From contig NZ_RSEL01000020.1 of assembly GCF_003958625.1 (NCBI RefSeq), positions 62,001 through 126,000 of the forward strand: a stretch of DNA of 64,000 bases, written 5' to 3'. Each line of letters opens with the position of its first letter. The first letter of the stretch is position 1. Of this stretch, positions 9,029-17,453 are shown piece by piece. The stretch is from Tsuneonella rigui (GTDB taxonomy: Bacteria; Pseudomonadota; Alphaproteobacteria; Sphingomonadales; Sphingomonadaceae). The notes under the pieces are model-generated. The model was not told the DNA's origin and made no database searches. It saw nothing but the letters and a program-made list of their open reading frames with translations. A program made the position numbers and the translations under genes.

Positions 9029-9486
9029 TCCCCCCCGCGCTCGCCCGCCCGCTGCTGCGGCTCGCGCACCGGCTACGGCACCGCTGGCGCAAGCTCGTCC
9101 GCGCACGGCTTGCCGGAGTGTCGGTGTTCGTCACCGATCTCGATGGGCGGCTCTTGCTGGTGCGGCATAGCTATGGTCCGGGCGGGTGGGCGCTGCCCGG
9201 CGGCGGGATGGGCCGCCGCGAGACACCCGAGGAGGCCGCGGCGCGCGAGGTGCGCGAGGAGGTGGGCTGCAAGCTCGAAGGCGCGCGCGTGCTGGAGCGT
9301 CTGGAGGAAACCATCTCCGGCTCGCCGCACACGGCATGGCTGGTCGCGGCCAGAACGCTCGATCATCCACGGCCAGACCGGCGCGAGATCCTCGAAGCGC
9401 GCTTTTTTCCGACGCACTCGCTGCCCGAGCCGCTGACAGGGCTCACCCGCGCGCGGATCGCCGCCTGGCGGGGGAAGCTGCGGTAG
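9016..9486 (+). CDS. Nudix hydrolase
   Basis: 156 residues. The Nudix box reads from GGGMGRRETPEEAA into REVREEVGC, matching the G-x5-E-x7-REUXEEXGU pattern for a diphosphate-hydrolysing enzyme that cleaves a nucleoside diphosphate linked to another group. The N-terminus is basic and partly hydrophobic. It overlaps the end of pgl by 13 bases. The specific substrate cannot be deduced. Confidence 0.9.
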   Translation: MLHLIPPALARPLLRLAHRLRHRWRKLVRARLAGVSVFVTDLDGRLLLVRHSYGPGGWALPGGGMGRRETPEEAAAREVREEVGCKLEGARVLERLEETISGSPHTAWLVAARTLDHPRPDRREILEARFFPTHSLPEPLTGLTRARIAAWRGKLR

Positions 9487-9499
9487 GTCGGGTATCGCT

Positions 9500-9582
9500 C
9501 GACGAGATCCCAGCTTTCGCTGGGATGACGGACAAGGCCAATAAATGCTCGTCGCCCCAGCGCAGGCTGGGGCCTCGTGCCC
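9500..9582. repeat. REP-like element, family A (two facing palindromes)
   Basis: Two stem-loops fill the gap between the Nudix gene and dinB. ATCCCAGC/GCTGGGAT (9507-9514 / 9519-9526, loop TTTC) is followed by flank GACGG; CCCCAGC/GCTGGGG (9555-9561 / 9566-9572) is flanked by CGTCG and CCTCGTGC. The two units are in opposite orientation, like a bacterial interspersed mosaic element. Closely related copies occur at 13691-13745 and 63477-63557. Confidence 0.8.
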
Positions 9583-10698
9583 CTAAAGAAGGCTCAACTG
9601 CGCGTCGTCGCGCGGCCGCTCGACCTGGCCGTCGCGCTCCAGGTTCGACATCGTCAGCCCCATCAGCCGGATCGGCAGCGGCAAAGGCAACGCCTCGTCC
9701 AGCAATGCGCGCGCGAGGCCGGCGAACTCCGCCTTGTCCGCCACCGCGCGCGGGAGCGACTTGGCGCGGGTCATGATCTGGAAGTCGGTGTACTTCATCT
9801 TGAGCGTCACGGTGCGCCCCTTGGCCTGGGTGCGCTCGATCGACTCCCAGACGATCTCGATGATGTTGTCGAGCGTCTCGCGCAGCAACGGTCCGCTGGA
9901 GATGTCCTCGCCAAACGTCCGCTCGCCGCCGACCGACTTGCGGATGCGGTTGGCCCGCACCGGCCGCAAATCGATCCCCCGCGCCGCGCGGTAGAGGTAG
10001 TCGGCGAAGCTGCCGAAGTGCGCGCGCAGCCAGGCATGATCCTTGGCGGCGAGATCGGCGCCGGTCTCGATCCCCAGCCGCGCCATCTTTTCGGCGCCCT
10101 TGGGGCCGACCCCGTGGAAGCGGCGGATCGGCAGCGACTGGACGAACGCGGCGCCCTGGCCGGGGCGGATCACGCAGATGCCGTCGGGCTTGTTCTGGTC
10201 GCTCGCGAGCTTGGCGAGGAACTTGTTGTAGCTCACCCCCGCGCTGGCGGTGAGCTGGGTATCCTCGCGAATGCGGCGGCGGATGTCCTGCGCGATCTGG
10301 GTGGCGCTGCCGATGCCCTTCAGATCGTCGGTGACATCGAGATAGGCCTCGTCGAGGCTCAATGGTTCGACGTGCGGGGTGTAGTCGCGGAAGATCGCGC
10401 GGATCTGGCGGCTGATTTCCTTGTACACATCAAAGCGATGGCGGACGAAGATGAGATCGGGACAGAGCCGCCGCGCGGTCATCCCCGGCATCGCGCTGCG
10501 CACTCCGAACTTGCGCGCTTCGTAGCTTGCCGCAGCCACGACCCCGCGCCCACCCGAGCCGCCGACCGCCACCGGTTTGCCGCGCAATGACGGATCGTCG
10601 CGCTGCTCGACGCTGGCGAAGAAGGCGTCCATGTCGACGTGGATGATCTTGCGCAGGCCTTGCGCTTCCTCGCCATCGTCGTCCTCTTCGCTCGCCAC
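9583..10698 (-). CDS. dinB: DNA polymerase IV
   Basis: 371-residue Y-family translesion polymerase. Motif I HVDMDAFFASVEQRD (about 20-34) and the catalytic LSLDEAYLDV supply the metal-binding acidic residues; helix-hairpin-helix and little-finger regions follow. The last residues AQLSLL are a textbook sliding-clamp binding motif, so the protein should be recruited by the beta clamp. The upstream 60 bases show no GTTC-N7-GTTC alphaproteobacterial LexA box, so SOS control through that site is not seen. Confidence 0.95.
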   Translation of the reverse strand: MASEEDDDGEEAQGLRKIIHVDMDAFFASVEQRDDPSLRGKPVAVGGSGGRGVVAAASYEARKFGVRSAMPGMTARRLCPDLIFVRHRFDVYKEISRQIRAIFRDYTPHVEPLSLDEAYLDVTDDLKGIGSATQIAQDIRRRIREDTQLTASAGVSYNKFLAKLASDQNKPDGICVIRPGQGAAFVQSLPIRRFHGVGPKGAEKMARLGIETGADLAAKDHAWLRAHFGSFADYLYRAARGIDLRPVRANRIRKSVGGERTFGEDISSGPLLRETLDNIIEIVWESIERTQAKGRTVTLKMKYTDFQIMTRAKSLPRAVADKAEFAGLARALLDEALPLPLPIRLMGLTMSNLERDGQVERPRDDAQLSLL

Positions 10699-10758
10699 CC
10701 GGTCTAGCTAGCGCGCTGCGCAGGAAATCTAAACTGGCCAAGCCGGGCGCAGGGGTTC

Positions 10759-12021
10759 ATGGCCCGCCGTCCCATGCACGGACCCGCCACCCCCGCCGAG
10801 GAACGCAGCTTCGCCGCGATGAGCGAGCGCAAGCTGGTGTTCCTGATGGCCGCCTTGATGAGCCTGCAGGCGCTCGGCATCGATTCGATGCTACCGGCGC
10901 TGGGGATGATCGGGCACGACCTCGGCGCGCCGGGCAACGATCGGCAGCTGGTGATCGGCGCCTACCTGCTCGGCTCCGGGCTCGGCGCGCTGGCGCCGGG
11001 GGTGCTGGCCGACCGCTATGGCCGGCGCCCGATGCTGCTCGGCGCCATCGCGATCTATGCGGCGCTTTCGCTGCTGTGCTCGCTGGTGACCCAGTTCGAA
11101 GTGCTGATTGCCCTGAGGATGACGCAGGCGTTTCTCACCGCGGGCCTGTCGGTGCTGCCCGCTGCAATCATTCGCGACCGGGTCGGCGGGGACCGGATGG
11201 CGCGGATGATGTCGACCATCATGGTGGTGTTCATGGTGGTGCCCGTGCTCGCGCCGTTCCTCGGCCAGACGGTGCTGCTGTTCGCCGGCTGGCGCTACAT
11301 CTTCGTGCTGATGGCGGCGCTGGCCACGGTGGTCGGCGTGTGGACCTGGCGCGGATTGCCCGAGAGCCTTCATGCCGAGGACCGTCAGCCCATCGCGCTG
11401 GCGCCGGTGCTGCGCAACATGCGCGAATCGTTTCTGCGGCGCGATGCGATCGGTTACGTGATCGGATCGAGCCTGGTGTTCGGCGCGCTGTTCGGGTTCC
11501 TCAATTCGGCGCAGCAGCTGGTCACCGACACCTTCGGCATGGGCCCGTATTTTCCGTTCATCTTCGGCGGAGCGGCGGCCGGCATGGCGCTCGCCAACTT
11601 CTTCAATTCTCGCATTGTCGAGCGGTTCGGTGCGCGGCGGGTTTCGCACACCGCGCTGCTCGCGTTCATCGCAACCTCGGTGCTGCAGGTGCTCGCGGCG
11701 AGCAGCGGCGAGGAGAAGCTGTGGCAATTCCTGCCGCTGATGGCGACCAACATGGCGCTGCTCGGCTTCGTCGGCGCGAACTTCGGTTCGATCGCGATGC
11801 AGCCGTTCCAGCACATCGCGGGGTCGGCCTCATCGGCGCAATCGTTCCTGCGCATGGTGACCTCGGCGGTGCTGGGCGCGCTGATCGGCCAGGCGTTCGA
11901 CGGCACCGCACGGCCGCTCGCCTGGGCGCTGCTGATCTGCGGGGTGCTGAGCTTGCTGCTCGTCCTGTTCAGTGAGAAGGGGCGGCTGTTCCGGCGGCTC
12001 AACCCGCCGAAGCCGCGCTGA
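10759..12021 (+). CDS. MFS drug-resistance transporter, Bcr/CflA-like
   Basis: 420 residues with about 12 membrane segments. The early segments read ALMSLQALGIDSMLPALGMIGHDL, then the MFS motif A stretch GVLADRYGRRPMLL (about 75-88), and later RMMSTIMVVFMVVPVLAPFLGQ, which is motif C of the 12-segment drug:H+ antiporters. This pattern fits the Bcr/CflA group of efflux pumps in the inner membrane. Substrate unknown. It is divergent from dinB. Confidence 0.88.
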   Translation: MARRPMHGPATPAEERSFAAMSERKLVFLMAALMSLQALGIDSMLPALGMIGHDLGAPGNDRQLVIGAYLLGSGLGALAPGVLADRYGRRPMLLGAIAIYAALSLLCSLVTQFEVLIALRMTQAFLTAGLSVLPAAIIRDRVGGDRMARMMSTIMVVFMVVPVLAPFLGQTVLLFAGWRYIFVLMAALATVVGVWTWRGLPESLHAEDRQPIALAPVLRNMRESFLRRDAIGYVIGSSLVFGALFGFLNSAQQLVTDTFGMGPYFPFIFGGAAAGMALANFFNSRIVERFGARRVSHTALLAFIATSVLQVLAASSGEEKLWQFLPLMATNMALLGFVGANFGSIAMQPFQHIAGSASSAQSFLRMVTSAVLGALIGQAFDGTARPLAWALLICGVLSLLLVLFSEKGRLFRRLNPPKPR

Positions 12022-12035
12022 CCCGCCATTCACCG

Positions 12036-12115
12036 TCACCCCGGACTTGATCCGGGGTGGTGCTACCTTCGACGCCCGCCGAAGAAAGCACTGGCCCGGA
12101 TCAAGTCCGGGCCGA
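12036..12115. repeat. REP-like element, family B, copy 1
   Basis: Paired palindromes CCCCGGA/TCCGGGG (12039-12045 / 12051-12057, loop CTTGA) and GGCCCGGA/TCCGGGCC (12093-12100 / 12106-12113, loop TCAAG), separated by about 35 bases. The outer flanks CGTC and GACG are complementary. A near copy lies at 15712-15797. Its right half overlaps the last codons of the carboxylase beta gene. Confidence 0.8.
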
Positions 12116-13672
12116 CGTTGAGGGAGGGGCGCCCAACGCGCGCCAGGCCAGCTCCGCGAATTCGCACAGCAGCGGGCGCGTATCGCGCGGGTCGATGATG
12201 TCCTCGACGTTGAAACGCTCGGCGCTGCGGAACGGGCTGGTGACCTTGGCCAGCCGCGCGCGGATCGCCTCGAGTTCGGCCGCCGGATCCTCGGCGGCTT
12301 CGATCTCGGACTTGTAGGCGACCTCGAGCCCGCCCGCGATGGGGAGCGAGCCCCAGTCGCCCGACGGCCAGCAGTAGCGATACTGGTAGGTGTCGGCGTT
12401 CGACATCGCGGACCCCGCAATGCCGTAGGCGCGGCGCAGGACTACGCTCGCGAGCGGCACGGTCGCCTTGTACACCGCGTTCATCGCCTGCACCCCGTAG
12501 CGAATGGTCCCAGCCATCTCCGCCTCGCGGCCGATCATGAAGCCGGGGTTGTCGACCAGGTGGACGATCGGTAGGCGGAACAGGTCGGCGAGCTTGACCC
12601 AGCGTTCGACCTTCTCGCTGGTCTTGGCGTCCCACGATCCGCCGAGGTAGCTCGGGTCGCTGGCGAGCACCATCACCGGCCAGCCGTCGAGCCGGGCGAG
12701 GGCGGTGATCGCGGCGCGGCCCCACATGCGGCCGATCTCGAACACGGTGCCCTTGTCCATGATCAGCTCGAGCGCGCGGCGCATCGAATAGACCTGCTTG
12801 TCACCGCGTGGGACGAGATCGAGCAGCGCCTCCTCGCGGCGGTCTGCGGGATCGCCGGTCTCGACCCGCCGTGCCGGCTGGCCGATGTATTCGGGCATGA
12901 ACGAGAGGAAGTGCCGCGCGCGGGCGAACGCTTCGGCCTCGCTGGCCACCTCGTCGTCGACCACGCCGTTGCGGGTGTGGATGCCGCTGCCGCCGAGCGC
13001 TTCCTTGGCCTCCTCGTGATTGGCCGCGCCGCCCCTCCAGTCGTCGCCCAGCGCATCGACCACAGCCGGGCCGGCAGCGAAGATCTGGCTTAGGCCCTTG
13101 ACCATCACCGAGTAATGACTGGCCGCGATCCGCGCCGCGCCGAGCCCCGCGGTCGGCCCGAGCGACAGCGCGACCACCGGCACAGCGTCGAGGTTTTTCA
13201 CCACCTCGCCCCACATGTGCACCGCCGGGATGTACGTGGAGCCGATCATCTCCAGCGTCTTGACCGAGCCGCCGCCACCGGTGCCGTCGATCATGCGGAC
13301 GATGGGGAGCTTGAGCTCGTGGGCCATTTTCTCAGCCTGTTCCATCTTACGGCCGATCCCGGCATCCGCCGCGCCGCCGCGGATGGTGAAATCGTCGGCG
13401 GTCGCGACGACAGGGCGGCCGTTGATCAGCGCCTTGCCGAACAGGAACGGGGCGGGGAGGACGCCGGTGAGCTCGCCGTTCTCGTCGTAGGCACCCTTGC
13501 CGGCGATCTTGCCGATCTCGCGGAAGGAGCCCGGATCGACCAGCGCCGCGAGCCGCGCGCGGGCGTCCATCTTGCCCCGGCCGTGCTGGCGGGCGACCTT
13601 GTCGGCTCCGCCCATCTGCTCGGCCAGCGCCTCGCGGCGGCGCAGTTCCTCGAGTTCCTTGGCCCAGGTCAT
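12101..13672 (-). CDS. biotin-dependent acyl-CoA carboxylase, carboxyltransferase (beta) subunit
   Basis: 523 residues. Transfers the carboxyl group from biotin to an acyl-CoA. Both crotonase-like halves are visible: the N-half with IRGGAADAGIGRKMEQAEKM and RMIDGTGGGG, and the C-half with FEIGRMWGRAA, HLVDNPGFMIG and GIAGSAMSNADTYQYRYCWPSGDWG. It belongs with the propionyl-, methylcrotonyl- or geranyl-CoA carboxylase group; I cannot decide which. The alpha subunit gene lies upstream on the same strand, 79 bases away. The last residues (STSART) and the stop codon are encoded by a REP-like repeat, so the natural C-terminus may have been altered. Confidence 0.9.
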   Translation of the reverse strand: MTWAKELEELRRREALAEQMGGADKVARQHGRGKMDARARLAALVDPGSFREIGKIAGKGAYDENGELTGVLPAPFLFGKALINGRPVVATADDFTIRGGAADAGIGRKMEQAEKMAHELKLPIVRMIDGTGGGGSVKTLEMIGSTYIPAVHMWGEVVKNLDAVPVVALSLGPTAGLGAARIAASHYSVMVKGLSQIFAAGPAVVDALGDDWRGGAANHEEAKEALGGSGIHTRNGVVDDEVASEAEAFARARHFLSFMPEYIGQPARRVETGDPADRREEALLDLVPRGDKQVYSMRRALELIMDKGTVFEIGRMWGRAAITALARLDGWPVMVLASDPSYLGGSWDAKTSEKVERWVKLADLFRLPIVHLVDNPGFMIGREAEMAGTIRYGVQAMNAVYKATVPLASVVLRRAYGIAGSAMSNADTYQYRYCWPSGDWGSLPIAGGLEVAYKSEIEAAEDPAAELEAIRARLAKVTSPFRSAERFNVEDIIDPRDTRPLLCEFAELAWRALGAPPSTSART

Positions 13673-13690
13673 TGGCGACGCATAACACGT

Positions 13691-13748
13691 CGTCGTCCCA
13701 GCGAAAGCTGGGACCTCGTGCGATTAAGCGCCACGGGCACTGGGATGA
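13691..13748. repeat. REP-like element, family A, copy 2 (second arm degraded)
   Basis: GTCCCAGC/GCTGGGAC (13695-13702 / 13707-13714, loop GAAA) with flanks CGTC and CTCGTGC, followed by an incomplete second unit (CACTGGGATGACC, 13738-13750). It sits between the alpha and beta carboxylase genes. Confidence 0.75.
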
Positions 13749-13751
13749 CCG

Positions 13752-15644
13752 TCAGGCGGGCGTGGGCTCGACCACCGCGAGCACGGCTTCGACCTGCACC
13801 TGGCTGCCCTGGCTGACCGACAGCTCGGTCACCGTCCCGGCGAACGGAGCGGTGAGGGCGTGCTCCATCTTCATCGCCTCCAGCACCAGCAGCCGCTGGC
13901 CCGCCTCGACCGCCTGGCCTTCGCTGACATCGACCGCGATCACCTTGCCCGGCATCGGCGCGAGGATCGCGCCGTCGGCGGCCGCATGGCTGCCGCCCGA
14001 GAAATTGGGCGGGGTGAACAGGAACGGCTGCGCATCGCGCCACACCAGCGCGCCGCCGTCGATTGGGGCGGAGAAGCCGGTCGCCCCGGTGCACTCCTCC
14101 AGCATCAGCGCACGCCGCTCGCCGCCGTGCTGCACGGTGATCCGCGTCGCTTCCTCGCGGTTGAGGCGGAACCCGAAGTTGGCGCCCCACGGCCCGGCGC
14201 CGCGCTCTTCGCCCGCCGCATAGTACGGCGCGAACAGCTGCATCGCGGCGACCTGCCACTCGTTCTCGCCCGCCGGCTCGATCTCGGTCAGCGCGTCGCC
14301 GCGGTCGGCGATGAGACCGGTGGTGACTTCGCCCGTCTGGAAGGTCGGATCGTTGAGGCAGGCGAGGAGGAACGCCGCGTTGGTCTTCACCGGCCACACC
14401 CGGGTCGCGAACAGGCCGGTCGCGAGGTCGAGCATCGCCTCCTCGCGGCTCTCGCCGCGCGCCACCAGCTTGGCGATCATCGGGTCGTAGAACGGGCTGA
14501 CCGCGTCGCCTTCCTCAACCCCGGTCTCGACCCGGAGGATGTGATCGGGCAGGTCGAGCAGGTCGAGCGGGCCGGTCGAGGGGAGGAACCCGCTCACCGG
14601 GTCCTCGGCATAGAGCCGCGCTTCCATCGCCCAGCCGTCGATCGAAAGCTCGTCCTGCATCAGCGGAATCGGCTCGCCGCTCGCCACGCGCAGCTGCCAT
14701 TCCACAAGGTCGACCCCGGTGATCTCCTCGGTCACCGGATGCTCGACCTGCAGTCGGGTGTTCATCTCCATGAAGAAGATGCGGTCGGCGCGCAGGCCCT
14801 CGCTGGCGTCGGCGATGAATTCGATCGTGCCGGCGCCTTCGTAGTCCACCGCCTGCGCGGCGCGGACGGCGGCGGCGCAGATCGCGGCCCGCGTATCCTC
14901 GTCCATTCCCGGGGCGGGGGCTTCCTCGATCACCTTCTGGTGGCGTCGCTGGAGCGAGCAGTCGCGCTCGAACAGATGCACTACGTTGCCGTGGCTGTCG
15001 CCGAACACCTGCACCTCGATGTGGCGGGGCGAGGTGATCCACTTTTCGAGCAGGACCTCGTCGTTGGAGAAGCTCGCCGCCGCCTCGCGCCGGCACGAGG
15101 CGAGCGCGGCTTCGAAGTCCTCCGGAGCATCGACCTTGCGCATGCCCTTGCCGCCGCCGCCGGCGACCGCCTTGATCAGCACCGGGTAGCCGATCGCTTC
15201 GGCTTCGGATTTGAGGCGGCTGGCCGACTGGTCTTCGCCCTCGTAGCCTGGGGTCACCGGCACCCCGGCGGCGCGCATCAGCTTCTTGGCCGCGTCCTTG
15301 AGGCCCATCGCCTCGATGCTCTCAGGTCTAGGGCCAACCCAGACGATCCCCGCCGCCGCGACCGCGCGGGCGAAGTCGGCGTTCTCTGACAGGAACCCGT
15401 AGCCGGGGTGGATAGCGTCGGCTCCGGTCGCCTTGGCGGCGGCGATGATCTTGTCGCCGATCAGGTAGCTTTCGGCGGCCGGCGAGGGTCCGATATGCAC
15501 CGCCTCATCCGCCTCGCGCACGTGCAGCGCCTTGGCATCGGCATCCGAATAGACCGCCACGGTGGCGATCCCCATCTCGCGCGCGGTGCGCATGACTCGG
15601 GCTGCGATCTCGCCGCGATTGGCGATCAGAAGCTTGGTGATCAT
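13752..15644 (-). CDS. biotin-dependent acyl-CoA carboxylase, alpha subunit (biotin carboxylase plus biotin carrier)
   Basis: 630 residues. The N-terminal biotin carboxylase begins ITKLLIANRGEIAARVMRTA, has the glycine-rich ATP loop AVAGGGGKGMR, and FMEMNTRLQVEHPVTE. The C-terminus is a biotin-carrier domain with the attachment site LEAMKME (Lys592). It carboxylates biotin with ATP and bicarbonate and hands it to the beta subunit encoded downstream. Length suits propionyl- or methylcrotonyl-CoA carboxylase alpha chains; in a window with valine genes, propionyl-CoA is a reasonable guess but not proven. Confidence 0.93.
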   Translation of the reverse strand: MITKLLIANRGEIAARVMRTAREMGIATVAVYSDADAKALHVREADEAVHIGPSPAAESYLIGDKIIAAAKATGADAIHPGYGFLSENADFARAVAAAGIVWVGPRPESIEAMGLKDAAKKLMRAAGVPVTPGYEGEDQSASRLKSEAEAIGYPVLIKAVAGGGGKGMRKVDAPEDFEAALASCRREAAASFSNDEVLLEKWITSPRHIEVQVFGDSHGNVVHLFERDCSLQRRHQKVIEEAPAPGMDEDTRAAICAAAVRAAQAVDYEGAGTIEFIADASEGLRADRIFFMEMNTRLQVEHPVTEEITGVDLVEWQLRVASGEPIPLMQDELSIDGWAMEARLYAEDPVSGFLPSTGPLDLLDLPDHILRVETGVEEGDAVSPFYDPMIAKLVARGESREEAMLDLATGLFATRVWPVKTNAAFLLACLNDPTFQTGEVTTGLIADRGDALTEIEPAGENEWQVAAMQLFAPYYAAGEERGAGPWGANFGFRLNREEATRITVQHGGERRALMLEECTGATGFSAPIDGGALVWRDAQPFLFTPPNFSGGSHAAADGAILAPMPGKVIAVDVSEGQAVEAGQRLLVLEAMKMEHALTAPFAGTVTELSVSQGSQVQVEAVLAVVEPTPA

Positions 15645-15711
15645 GGAAGCGGGTTAGTGCGGGCGGTGCGCGTTGCCAACTGTAGCGTTACCTCGCTCTC
15701 GACCCCACCCC

Positions 15712-15797
15712 ACGTCGCCCCGGACTTGATCCGGGGTGGTGCTTTCTTTCTGGCGTCGCGAAGAACAGCACTGGCCCGGATCAGGCCCGGGCCGACG
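15712..15797. repeat. REP-like element, family B, copy 2
   Basis: CCCCGGA/TCCGGGG (15718-15724 / 15730-15736, loop CTTGA) and GGCCCGGA/CCCGGGCC (15773-15780 / 15786-15793), joined by a spacer that shares GGTGGTGCT and GCACT with copy 1 at 12036-12115. It lies between the carboxylase alpha gene and crtB. Confidence 0.8.
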
Positions 15798-15804
15798 AGC
15801 GGGG

Positions 15805-16875
15805 CTATTCGGGCAGCGGCTCCATCGGCGGGGGCGGGATGGGCTGGCTCATGCGGACGTCGATGAGGATGTCGCCGCGGGTCCAGGTGGGCGGTTCGGC
15901 GGGCTCCGCGGGCTTGTTCTTGACCGCCTCGGCGAACGCGGCCGCCACGTGGCGCAGCTTCTCGATCCGGCCGATCACCACCCGGTGGTCCCACGCCTTG
16001 GGGCCGAGCTCGACCACCCGCCGGCCGATCGCGCCGTAGATGCGTGCCGCCGCCAGCACCGCCCAACGCTGGCGGAAGGCCAGCTTGGCCGCGCCGAGCC
16101 GCGCCATCGCCTCATGCTTTTCCATCCGGCGGATCAGCCGCGCGGCCATGTCGGCCAGTTCCTGCCGGTGGTGCGGCTTCATCTGCTGGCCGGGCTCGAT
16201 GTCCTCTTCGACCAGCCATTCGATGGGGAGGTAGCAGCGGTCCGCCTTGTCGTCCTCGTCGAGGTCGCGGGCGATGTTGGCGAGCTGGAAAGCAAGGCCG
16301 AGGTCGCACGCGCGGTCGAGCATCCACGAATCCTCGCGGTCGACGCCCATGACGACCGCCATCATCACCCCGACTGCACCGGCGACGTGGTAGCAGTAGC
16401 GCGCGAGGTCCGCCTCGTTGCGCGGGCGCCAGCCGGTCGCGTCGAGCTCGAAGCCCATGATGACGTCCTCGGCCATCTCGCGCGTCAGGCCGCATTCGCG
16501 CGCGACGAGGCCGAAGGCGTCGAACGCCGGATCGGCGGTGGGCAGCCCCTCGAACGCGCGCTCGGTCAGCAGGCGGATCGCGGTCAGGCGGCGTTCCGCG
16601 CCTTCTTCCTCGCCTAAGGTGCCGCCGTGATCCTGGTCATCGGCGAGATCGTCGCAGCGCCGGCACCAGGCGTAGAGCAACCACGCCTTTTCGCGCGTGT
16701 CGCGGTCGAACAGGCGGCTGGCGAATGAAAAGCTTTTCGAACCCTTCGAGATCGAATGCTCGGCATAGTCGATCAGGTCTTCGCGGTCGCGCCCGCCGCC
16801 GGCCTGCGCCGGGGTCTCGCGCAGGATGCGGCTCGGCGCCAGCATCCGCGGGACGATCCGGCGCGGCCGCCTCAC
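15805..16875 (-). CDS. crtB: phytoene synthase (squalene/phytoene synthase family)
   Basis: Condenses two geranylgeranyl diphosphates to phytoene, the first carotenoid step. The two Asp-rich motifs are CRRCDDLADD and NIARDLDEDDKADRCYLP, with the substrate motif SKGSKSFSFASRLF near the N-terminus. I chose GTG at 16875 (356 residues) because it overlaps the LOG stop as GTGA, the same coupling seen at the other junctions of this operon; ATG at 16845 (346 residues) is the alternative and neither has a strong Shine-Dalgarno. Last gene of crtY-crtI-LOG-crtB. The C-terminal tail is Pro-rich. Confidence 0.92.
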   Translation of the reverse strand: MRRPRRIVPRMLAPSRILRETPAQAGGGRDREDLIDYAEHSISKGSKSFSFASRLFDRDTREKAWLLYAWCRRCDDLADDQDHGGTLGEEEGAERRLTAIRLLTERAFEGLPTADPAFDAFGLVARECGLTREMAEDVIMGFELDATGWRPRNEADLARYCYHVAGAVGVMMAVVMGVDREDSWMLDRACDLGLAFQLANIARDLDEDDKADRCYLPIEWLVEEDIEPGQQMKPHHRQELADMAARLIRRMEKHEAMARLGAAKLAFRQRWAVLAAARIYGAIGRRVVELGPKAWDHRVVIGRIEKLRHVAAAFAEAVKNKPAEPAEPPTWTRGDILIDVRMSQPIPPPPMEPLPE

Positions 16876-17453
16876 AGTTCGCTCGCCTGCATCTGGAAGA
16901 TGGGCGTATGCGGCTGGTAGGCGGCCATCTTGTCGAGCAAGTCGGGCAAAGTGTCGGCGTCGATGATGATGCCCTGGTGCGCCGGACGGACGAAGCCGAC
17001 TTCGGCCATGTGGCGGTTGAAGGCGATCAGGTGATCGTAGAACCCGAACGCGTTCAAGAGGCCCACCGGCTTGGTGTGATAACCGAGCTGCGCCCAACTC
17101 ACGGCTTCCCACAGCTCGTCCATCGTGCCGACCCCGCCAGGGATGGTCACGAACCCGTCCGAGAGGTCGGTGAAGGCCTGCTTGCGCTCGTGCATCCCGC
17201 TGACGGTGCGGAGTTCGGTGCAATCGTGGTTGGCGACCTCGGAGTTGGCAAGCGCGTGCGGGATCACCCCGATGACCTCGCCCCCCGCCTCCAGTGCGCC
17301 CGCGGCGATCGCCCCCATCAGCCCGAGCCGCCCGCCGCCATAGACGACGCCGATCCCGCGCTCGGCCAGCGTCCGGCCGACTTCGCGCGCTAACTCGATG
17401 TAACGCGGTTCGGCGGGGGTCGCGGAGCCGCAATAGACGGCGAGGCGGTTCAT
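16872..17453 (-). CDS. LOG family protein (nucleoside-monophosphate phosphoribohydrolase, TIGR00730 type)
   Basis: 193 residues, Rossmann-like. The LOG signature PGGVGTMDE (105-113) and the upstream MHERK (87-91) are intact, matching enzymes that release a free base from a nucleoside 5'-monophosphate, as in cytokinin activation. Its ATG overlaps the crtI stop (ATGA) and its stop overlaps the crtB start, so it is wedged inside the carotenoid operon. Why a LOG protein is translated with carotenoid enzymes is unclear. Substrate in bacteria of this group is not established. Confidence 0.9.
   Translation of the reverse strand: MNRLAVYCGSATPAEPRYIELAREVGRTLAERGIGVVYGGGRLGLMGAIAAGALEAGGEVIGVIPHALANSEVANHDCTELRTVSGMHERKQAFTDLSDGFVTIPGGVGTMDELWEAVSWAQLGYHTKPVGLLNAFGFYDHLIAFNRHMAEVGFVRPAHQGIIIDADTLPDLLDKMAAYQPHTPIFQMQASEL

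Noticed and set aside
10699-10758. LexA operator before dinB
   Set aside because: No GTTC-N7-GTTC or related box could be found in the 60-base gap.
13860-15389. Long plus-strand reading frame opposite the carboxylase alpha gene
   Set aside because: It is the antisense of a clear biotin carboxylase; long opposite frames are expected in high-GC DNA with a third-base bias.
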